This document shows positions 1-4,817 of a stretch of DNA of 10,376 bases, in pieces. Within the stretch, counting starts at the first letter, position 1. Each line of letters opens with the position of its first letter. The notes under the pieces are model-generated. The model worked only from the letters and a program-made list of their open reading frames with translations. It searched no databases and was not told the DNA's origin. Made by a program: the position numbers and the translations under genes. The stretch covers positions 1 through 10,376 of the forward strand of contig CALEZK010000239.1 of the NCBI GenBank assembly GCA_937928585.1, given 5' to 3'. The stretch is from an uncultured bacterium (lineage in GTDB: Bacteria; Hydrogenedentota; Hydrogenedentia; Hydrogenedentales; SLHB01).

Positions 1-1396
1 TAAACTCATCGCAATGCGCGATCTTACTTACGCGAACCACGTCTTCCCGAGTTGCGCCCGGTTTCGAGAAACGAATGTTATCGGCGACCGATCCGTCGAA
101 AAGGAAATTGTCCTGCATGACGATGCCGATGTGGCGCCGATAGTCCATAAGGCGTGTTTCGGCGAGGTTTTGTCCATCGATAAGGATGCGTCCCTTGTTG
201 GGATGATTGAAGGCCATGGCCAGGGAGATTAGCGTGCTCTTGCCGGAGCCGCTGGAACCGACCAATGCCGTGGTGGTGCCTGCTGGCGCATGGAATGACA
301 CCCCTTTAAGGACGGGCGTGTCGGGTTCGTACTCGAACCAGACATCCTCGAAAGTGACTTCGCCTTGAATCCCGCCCATGGGCAGTTTGTTGGCGTCTTC
401 CTGATCCTCCGTGGGCGTGGACATGATTTCGTGAATGCGGTCCAAGCCTGCGAACGCTTCGCTGATCTGCGTGACGATTGAGGAAATCTGCACGACTGGC
501 GCGGCAACGAGCCCAGTGAAGAAGATGTACATGACGAAATCGCCGAGGGTCATGTGACCGGTCAATAGCGAATTCCCGCCGACGAGAATCATGATCACGC
601 CGATGACGCCGACGAGGGCTGTCGCAACGGCGGTCGTGCTGGAGACGCCGGTCATGGTGCTTGCGATGTTACGCAGCAAGCGATGGACGCCCTGGGTGAA
701 GACGAGTTGTTCGCGTTTTTCCGCGGTGTAGGCCTTCACGATTCTAATGCCGCCGAGTGATTCCGACAGGCGTCCTGTAATTTCTGCCGAGATCTCGCCA
801 CGCTTACGGAAGGCCGGGCGAAGTCGTTTGAATGTGGTGGAAGTGAAAATGCCGAAACCCACCAGGGTGATGAGCGTGAGTGAAGTCAGTTTCCAGTTGA
901 GCCAGAAGAGCACACCAAGCGCGACGCTTGCCGTGAGCAATCCGCCGATCAAGAGGACGATACCGGTGCCGACGAGATTTCGAATGCCTTCGGCGTCGGT
1001 CATGATGCGGGAAATGAGTTCGCCCGACTTTGTCTTGTCGAAATAGCGAATCGGAAGACGCGTGATGTGTGCCTGGACACGGCGCCGCATATCGGTGATG
1101 GCTTTCTGGCCGGCGACGCCGACGACGACGGACAACGTGAATGACGATACCGCCTGAATCAGGGTTGCGACACCGGCAGCAGCGGCAACGGGAACGAGCA
1201 AATCTGCGCGCTTGTTTCCCACGATCTCGTCTATCACAAACTTTGAAGAAATCGGCAGAACGAATCCGGACGCGCGATTGATGACCATGAGCGTGGCGCC
1301 GAACGCGAGCCGCCGCCAATGCTCCGCGAGGAGCGTCTGTGCGTCGCGCCATACACTGGCGAGTTTCAGGGGGGACTTGGCTTTAGAGTGTGCCAT
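1..1396 (-). CDS. ABC transporter, fused permease and ATP-binding protein (MsbA/LmrA-like exporter), 3' end missing
   Basis: Reading the minus strand from ATG at 1394-1396 gives an uninterrupted frame of 465 codons that leaves the window at base 1. Residues about 29-305 form the membrane domain: hydrophobic stretches near 29-60, 64-95, 141-184, 248-275 and 281-305, with the usual inter-domain segment 'RYFDKTKSGELISRI' between the second and third. The nucleotide-binding domain begins near residue 345. Its Walker A motif is GSSGSGKST (380-388) and its Q-loop glutamine is Q428 in 'IVMQDN'. The signature LSGGQ, Walker B and switch histidine lie beyond the left edge; full homologues are usually about 580-600 residues. 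The family works as inner-membrane dimers that use ATP to export lipids, drugs or peptides, and the substrate cannot be told from sequence. A weak AAGGA lies 11 bases before the ATG. The gene is divergent from the toxin-antitoxin pair. The family call is firm; the truncation is only the window edge. Confidence 0.93.
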   Translation of the reverse strand, partial: MAHSKAKSPLKLASVWRDAQTLLAEHWRRLAFGATLMVINRASGFVLPISSKFVIDEIVGNKRADLLVPVAAAAGVATLIQAVSSFTLSVVVGVAGQKAITDMRRRVQAHITRLPIRYFDKTKSGELISRIMTDAEGIRNLVGTGIVLLIGGLLTASVALGVLFWLNWKLTSLTLITLVGFGIFTSTTFKRLRPAFRKRGEISAEITGRLSESLGGIRIVKAYTAEKREQLVFTQGVHRLLRNIASTMTGVSSTTAVATALVGVIGVIMILVGGNSLLTGHMTLGDFVMYIFFTGLVAAPVVQISSIVTQISEAFAGLDRIHEIMSTPTEDQEDANKLPMGGIQGEVTFEDVWFEYEPDTPVLKGVSFHAPAGTTTALVGSSGSGKSTLISLAMAFNHPNKGRILIDGQNLAETRLMDYRRHIGIVMQDNFLFDGSVADNIRFSKPGATREDVVRVSKIAHCDEF

Positions 1397-1469
1397 TAGG
1401 ACAGTTTTCCTTCCCTCACAATACGCCCGGCATCCCAATTGTATTCCCCAATGGGACTGCGGGCGCGGT

Positions 1470-1482
1470 TGCGATTATCGCA
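1470..1482. promoter_or_regulatory. Perfect 13-bp palindrome, candidate operator between divergent genes
   Basis: TGCGATTATCGCA has two perfect 6-base arms around a single central T. It lies in the 148-bp non-coding stretch between the ABC exporter start (1396, minus) and the antitoxin start (1545, plus), 62 bases before the antitoxin ATG. Type II antitoxins usually repress their own operon by binding a palindrome upstream, so this is a reasonable operator candidate. No strong -35/-10 pair stands beside it, and one copy of this size can occur by chance. The rest of the intergenic stretch shows nothing else convincing. Confidence 0.3.
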
Positions 1483-1544
1483 CAGTTGTGGGACACTGAT
1501 CTTGGTTGGAGTATGCGAAGCAATACAGTGGAGTTTCGGCGACC

Positions 1545-1775
1545 ATGAGTCCGCAAACCGAACAATTGATCCAGGACTTGCTCCGGCTACCACGTGAATT
1601 GAGAGGGTTGTTGGCGGAATGCCTTTTGGAAAGTCTCGACGAAATAGATCGGAACGACGTTGAAGCCTTGTGGCGAGAGGAAGTTCGACAACGTTTGGCG
1701 GAAATTGATACCGGCAATGTGCAATGGGTCACCGACGAGGATGTGTTCCGAGATCTTCGGGATAAATATGAGTGA
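1545..1775 (+). CDS. Type II antitoxin, putative addiction-module component family (TIGR02574-like)
   Basis: The 76-residue acidic protein has the layout of the 'putative addiction module component' antitoxins. An N-terminal helix carries 'LLRLPRELRGLLAECLLESL' (residues 12-31), then comes 'EALWREEVRQRLAEIDTGNV' (40-59) and a tail 'WVTDEDVFRDLRDKYE'. In the family the N-terminal half dimerises and binds DNA, and the C-terminal part wraps and blocks the toxin. I chose ATG 1545 over the in-frame TTG at 1506 because the family motif starts right after it and GTGGAG (1528-1533) lies 11 bases upstream, a rather long spacing. The stop TGA (1773-1775) overlaps a GTG in the GTGA arrangement typical of translationally coupled toxin-antitoxin pairs. 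The family name is from memory of its consensus; the role as partner of the next gene is inferred from order and size. Confidence 0.85.
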   Translation: MSPQTEQLIQDLLRLPRELRGLLAECLLESLDEIDRNDVEALWREEVRQRLAEIDTGNVQWVTDEDVFRDLRDKYE

Positions 1776-1805
1776 GAAAGGTCGAGTTTGCTCGTCGCGC
1801 CAAAA
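1772..1805 (+). other. Probable true toxin start (GTG) and a +1 frame break at an A4 run
   Basis: GTG at 1772 overlaps the antitoxin stop as GTGA. It opens a frame reading (start)-RKVEFARRAK, which matches the usual first beta strand of RelE/ParE toxins ('VEF..RA'). This frame then continues as 'IGVRAS', which is not toxin-like, while the toxin-like 'LEFEQAAAHY' resumes one base later. The switch falls in the A4 run at 1802-1805. With three A's the two parts would join seamlessly as 'VEFARRAKLEFEQAAAHYGK'. This is visible directly. Whether it is a real mutation, a sequencing slip or programmed frameshifting cannot be decided here. Confidence 0.65.
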
Positions 1806-2066
1806 TTGGAGTTCGAGCAAGCCGCGGCCCACTATGGCAAAGTCTCAAATGGACTTGCAATTCGCTTTATTGAAGCTGTGCACGAACTTCTGGCGAAGGT
1901 ATTGGAATCACCGGAGCGATGGCCTGTTTTCGAGTTAGATACACGACGAGCACTTCTGTCGATCTTTCCTTACAGTATAATCTATAGGCACGATGACTCA
2001 GTTTTAAGGGTAATGGCGATCATGCATCAACGACGGCGGCCGGGCTATTGGGAGAGGCGCCAGTAA
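1788..2066 (+). CDS. RelE/ParE-family toxin of a type II toxin-antitoxin module, 5' end frameshifted
   Basis: The open frame from TTG 1788 gives 92 residues. The toxin-like part starts at 'LEFEQAAAHYGK' (7-18), continues with the helix 'AIRFIEAVHELLAKVLESPERW' region (24-45), and then has the family core 'RRALLSIFPYSIIY' (53-66) and 'RVMAIMHQRRRPGYWERR' (74-91). The 'FPY.I.Y' strand and the final 'H..R.P.YW..R' are typical of RelE/ParE toxins, which either cleave ribosome-bound mRNA or poison DNA gyrase; I cannot say which applies. The TTG start is doubtful. No ribosome-binding site precedes it, and a protein starting here would lack the first beta strand, which is encoded one frame away from GTG 1772. 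The gene may therefore be inactive, or the sequence may hold a one-base error. It sits directly downstream of its antitoxin, and the next gene's ATG is 21 bases on. Confidence 0.78.
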   Translation: MLVAPKLEFEQAAAHYGKVSNGLAIRFIEAVHELLAKVLESPERWPVFELDTRRALLSIFPYSIIYRHDDSVLRVMAIMHQRRRPGYWERRQ

Positions 2067-2087
2067 ATTGGCGGTAACTTGAGCGAG

Positions 2088-3515
2088 ATGAAAAAAGAAG
2101 AATCCCACAATTACTCCCGGCGACAGATGCTTCGGCATTGCGCAAATGGGTTCGGCATGCTTGGACTTGCCGGCATTCTCGGGCAGGAGGGCCTTGCGCA
2201 GGTGTTGGCGCCGGCTTCGAGTCCCCTGTCGGTTCGGGCGCCGCACTTTGCGCCGCGCGCGAAGAACATCATATTCCTGTTCATGTCGGGTGGGCCATCA
2301 CACGTTGATTTGTTCGATCCGAAGCCTAGGCTCACGCGCGACAATGGTCAACCGTTGCCTTTCGAGAAGCCCAAGCTTGAACGGACGAAAACGGGAAACC
2401 TGCTTGGCTCTCCCTGGTCGTTCAAGAAGTATGGCCATGGCGGTATTGATATTTCCGAACTGTTTCCGCATTTGGCTACGTGCGCGGACGATCTATGCGT
2501 TGTTAAGTCAATGTACGCGGACAATATCAACCACAACGGCGCTTGCCTCCAGATGAATACGGGAGAGCAGGCGTTTTCGCGCCCGAGCATTGGGTCGTGG
2601 CTGACGTATGGTCTGGGCAGCGAGAACCAGAATCTTCCTGGATTTGTCGTGCTGAGCCCGGCGCAGCCCGCGCAGGGCGCGCCATTGTGGAGTTCGAGCT
2701 TTCTGCCTGCGGCGTATCAGGGCACTCTGGTGTCCAACCTTGATGATCCGATCGCGAACCTTTCTGCCGGGAATGTTACGGCGCAACAACAGCGCGCGCA
2801 GCTTGATGCACTTAAGAAACTAAATGAACTACACGCTTCATCGCGCGAGGATGATTCAAGGCTGAGCGCGCGCATCGCGTCTTTCGAGCTTGCGTTTCGC
2901 ATGCAGACTGAAGCGCCCGAGGCGTTCGACGTCAAGGGCGAAACCCCGGCGACACGCGCGCTGTATGGGCTTGACGATCCCGTGACGGAGATCTTCGGCA
3001 AGCAATGCCTGTTGGCGCGGCGACTGGTGGAACGGGGCGTGCGATGCGTGCAGGTGTATCACACAGCTACATCGAAGCGAACGAGTTGCCAGTTGTGGGA
3101 CCAGCATGGCGCGCTGCGCGAGGAGTTGCCAAACAATTGCGTGGCAACGGACAAGCCCATCGCGGCGCTGCTGAAAGATTTGAAGTCCCGCGGCTTGCTG
3201 AACGATACGATAGTGCTTTGGGGGGGAGAGTTCGGCCGCACGCCGACGGCGGAGGGCACGAACGGGCGCGAGCATCATCCCTTTGGATTTACCATGTGGC
3301 TGGCGGGCGGCGGCGTGAAGGGCGGGCTTGCCTACGGTCAGACCGACGAGTTTGGATGGCATTCAGTGGACAAGCGTGTCCACGTGCATGATTTGCACGC
3401 GACTATTCTGCATTTGATGGGCATTAACCACGAGCAACTTACGTACCGCTATTCCGGGCGGGACTACCGTCTCACGGATGTTTTTGGAAATGTCGTCCAG
3501 GACATTATCGCTTAG
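2088..3515 (+). CDS. DUF1501 domain protein with Tat signal peptide
   Basis: From ATG 2088 the protein has 475 residues; a TTG at 2079 would add three. Residue numbers here count from the TTG. A twin-arginine signal, SRRQML (13-18), precedes the hydrophobic 'GFGMLGLAGIL' (24-34), so export in folded form by Tat is likely. DUF1501 landmarks follow in order: 'IIFLFMSGGPSHVDLFDPKP' (64-83), 'INHNGACLQMNTGE' (150-163), 'RPSIGSWLTYGLGSENQNLP' (168-187), 'WDQHG' (340-344), 'LWGGEFGRTP' (380-389), 'REHHP' (397-401) and 'HVHDLHATILHLMG' (435-448). The family has an alkaline-phosphatase/sulfatase-like fold, and the conserved Asp, His and Glu residues fit metal ligands, but its reaction is not established. 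In planctomycetes it often follows a DUF1549/DUF1553 gene. Here a toxin gene precedes it, so it looks like an orphan copy. It overlaps the convergent MFS gene by 11 bp. Confidence 0.93.
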   Translation: MKKEESHNYSRRQMLRHCANGFGMLGLAGILGQEGLAQVLAPASSPLSVRAPHFAPRAKNIIFLFMSGGPSHVDLFDPKPRLTRDNGQPLPFEKPKLERTKTGNLLGSPWSFKKYGHGGIDISELFPHLATCADDLCVVKSMYADNINHNGACLQMNTGEQAFSRPSIGSWLTYGLGSENQNLPGFVVLSPAQPAQGAPLWSSSFLPAAYQGTLVSNLDDPIANLSAGNVTAQQQRAQLDALKKLNELHASSREDDSRLSARIASFELAFRMQTEAPEAFDVKGETPATRALYGLDDPVTEIFGKQCLLARRLVERGVRCVQVYHTATSKRTSCQLWDQHGALREELPNNCVATDKPIAALLKDLKSRGLLNDTIVLWGGEFGRTPTAEGTNGREHHPFGFTMWLAGGGVKGGLAYGQTDEFGWHSVDKRVHVHDLHATILHLMGINHEQLTYRYSGRDYRLTDVFGNVVQDIIA

Positions 3516-4719
3516 CTTTTGCGTGTTGCAGCATGAAGTACTGAATGGCGACCGCGCTTAGCACCAACACCGGCGCGTAGAGATAGGGCGTCACCACGCC
3601 AAACCGTTGCGCGAAGTAGCCGCAAATCAGGCTTCCAAAGAACCCGCCGAATCCAACTGCAGCTTCATTGATAGCGGCGCGACCGTGTTTGCGCGCGGGA
3701 TTCGCGAGGCTGTAATAGATGGCGCTGAAGAAGGCCAATCCAAGGAAGGCGCCCACCAAGGCGCAGCACAGGCACATCAAAATGAGACTGTGCGTCCACC
3801 CAAGCAGGAACATCGCGGCGGCGGAGAACACCTGCATCCAAAAAAGGAATACGAACCGATGTCGCCACCAATCCGTGCGGCCAAGAAGCAAAAACATCAG
3901 CGCTGTTGAGATGGAAAACGAGAATGCGAGGAACGAGTAGCAAGTTGCCGGCGCCGCGGAGAGCGAGCTTGGAAGCGAGATCGAGCCTGCAAGAACGAGT
4001 TCACCGGAAGCAAGAAGGTCGTCAATACGCTTGGGGTAGACGAAACGAATCCCCCCGGCAAGCAGGTTAGCTATGAAGGTCGCGCACCAACCGGTGAGCA
4101 GAAAAGTTTCGCTGGCGCTGTCGTGATCGGCACGGGCGAGCAACAGCTCTTCCGTAGGTTCAGTGAAATGCGCTGATTCGTGCGGCATGGAGCGCACCAA
4201 CGCAAGCGCCAAGGCGGCGATAGCCAGCAAGGCGTAGAAGGGATAGAAATAATTCACGTCGTATAGCGGTCCAGCCAGTAGCGGACTCAGGGAAAACCCG
4301 AAACTCCACGCAATGTTGAACCAGCTCATCGTGCGGGCGCGGCGACCTGGGTCTGATTCGGCCCCTACCCAGGAATGGAGCGCGGGCCAAACGAGGGCTA
4401 GCGCCGCCGAGGCGATGCTTGAAACGGCCAGGCAAATTCGCCAATCCGAGAAGTACGGCATGGAAGCGCAAAAGATTGCATACACCACGATTCCGCCGAC
4501 TGCGATTGTGAGGCCGTTCTTCGCACGGGACACAAACCCCGCGGAGACTAGGGCGGTTCCGGCGTAGGCAGCGGCCTGGACCGCGCCAAACATGCCGCTT
4601 GTCTGCTCCGTGCCGCCAAGCTGTTTCAGCACAAAAAACGGCGTAACCGTCATACCCACCATGATGGCGAAATCGAGCGTGAATGCCGCGAGGCAGATGC
4701 GTACGTGTGGAGTGAACAT
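3505..4719 (-). CDS. Major facilitator superfamily (MFS) transporter
   Basis: The 404-residue, strongly hydrophobic protein fits the usual MFS length and 12-helix plan. Likely helices lie near residues 9-31, 43-62, 68-90, 94-114, 132-153, 157-176, 204-224, 254-279, 286-308, 310-337, 350-370 and 375-396. The central charged loop 'ESAHFTEPTEELLLARADHD' (181-200) separates the two halves. Between helices 4 and 5 is 'ESDPGRRARTMSWFNIAWSFG', and helix 11 begins 'GRAAINEAAVGFGGFFGS'; both resemble sugar- or drug-type MFS proteins. The substrate is unknown. ATG 4719 is the only start that keeps helix 1, although no clear Shine-Dalgarno precedes it. The gene is divergent from the glycosidase-like gene, with 98 bp between the two ATGs. 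That position makes uptake or export of a sugar a fair guess, but only a guess. Its 3' end runs 11 bp into the end of the DUF1501 gene. Confidence 0.9.
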   Translation of the reverse strand: MFTPHVRICLAAFTLDFAIMVGMTVTPFFVLKQLGGTEQTSGMFGAVQAAAYAGTALVSAGFVSRAKNGLTIAVGGIVVYAIFCASMPYFSDWRICLAVSSIASAALALVWPALHSWVGAESDPGRRARTMSWFNIAWSFGFSLSPLLAGPLYDVNYFYPFYALLAIAALALALVRSMPHESAHFTEPTEELLLARADHDSASETFLLTGWCATFIANLLAGGIRFVYPKRIDDLLASGELVLAGSISLPSSLSAAPATCYSFLAFSFSISTALMFLLLGRTDWWRHRFVFLFWMQVFSAAAMFLLGWTHSLILMCLCCALVGAFLGLAFFSAIYYSLANPARKHGRAAINEAAVGFGGFFGSLICGYFAQRFGVVTPYLYAPVLVLSAVAIQYFMLQHAKAKR

Positions 4720-4807
4720 AGGCGCGAGAGTGTATGGTTATATCCCGGCGGTTTCAATGCGGTTGATTTTGCCGACGGCTACCCGCACTATGGCGCTCCA
4801 CACACTT

Positions 4808-4812
4808 GGAGG
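4808..4812 (+). promoter_or_regulatory. Ribosome-binding site deciding the glycosidase-like gene start
   Basis: GGAGG lies 5 bases before ATG 4818, close to the ideal spacing. It overlaps the competing in-frame TTG at 4806, which has no good site of its own. It therefore supports ATG 4818 and a protein that begins 'MLLAYVGLLFFATD'. It is one of the few clear Shine-Dalgarno sequences in the window. Confidence 0.65.
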
Positions 4813-4817
4813 TCGTC

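Noticed and set aside
804..1352. 182-codon minus-strand open frame within the ABC exporter region
   Set aside because: It is an out-of-frame shadow on the same strand; the correct frame encodes continuous transporter sequence. The product is extremely Arg/His-rich.
1438..1443. TACAAT (minus strand) considered as a -10 box for the ABC exporter
   Set aside because: No -35-like hexamer lies 16-18 bases upstream and there is no extended -10, so a single hexamer match is not enough.
1502..1529. TTGGTT / TACAGT pair considered as a promoter for the antitoxin
   Set aside because: The -35 matches at only three positions, and transcription would start just after the ribosome-binding site at 1528-1533, leaving it out of the message.
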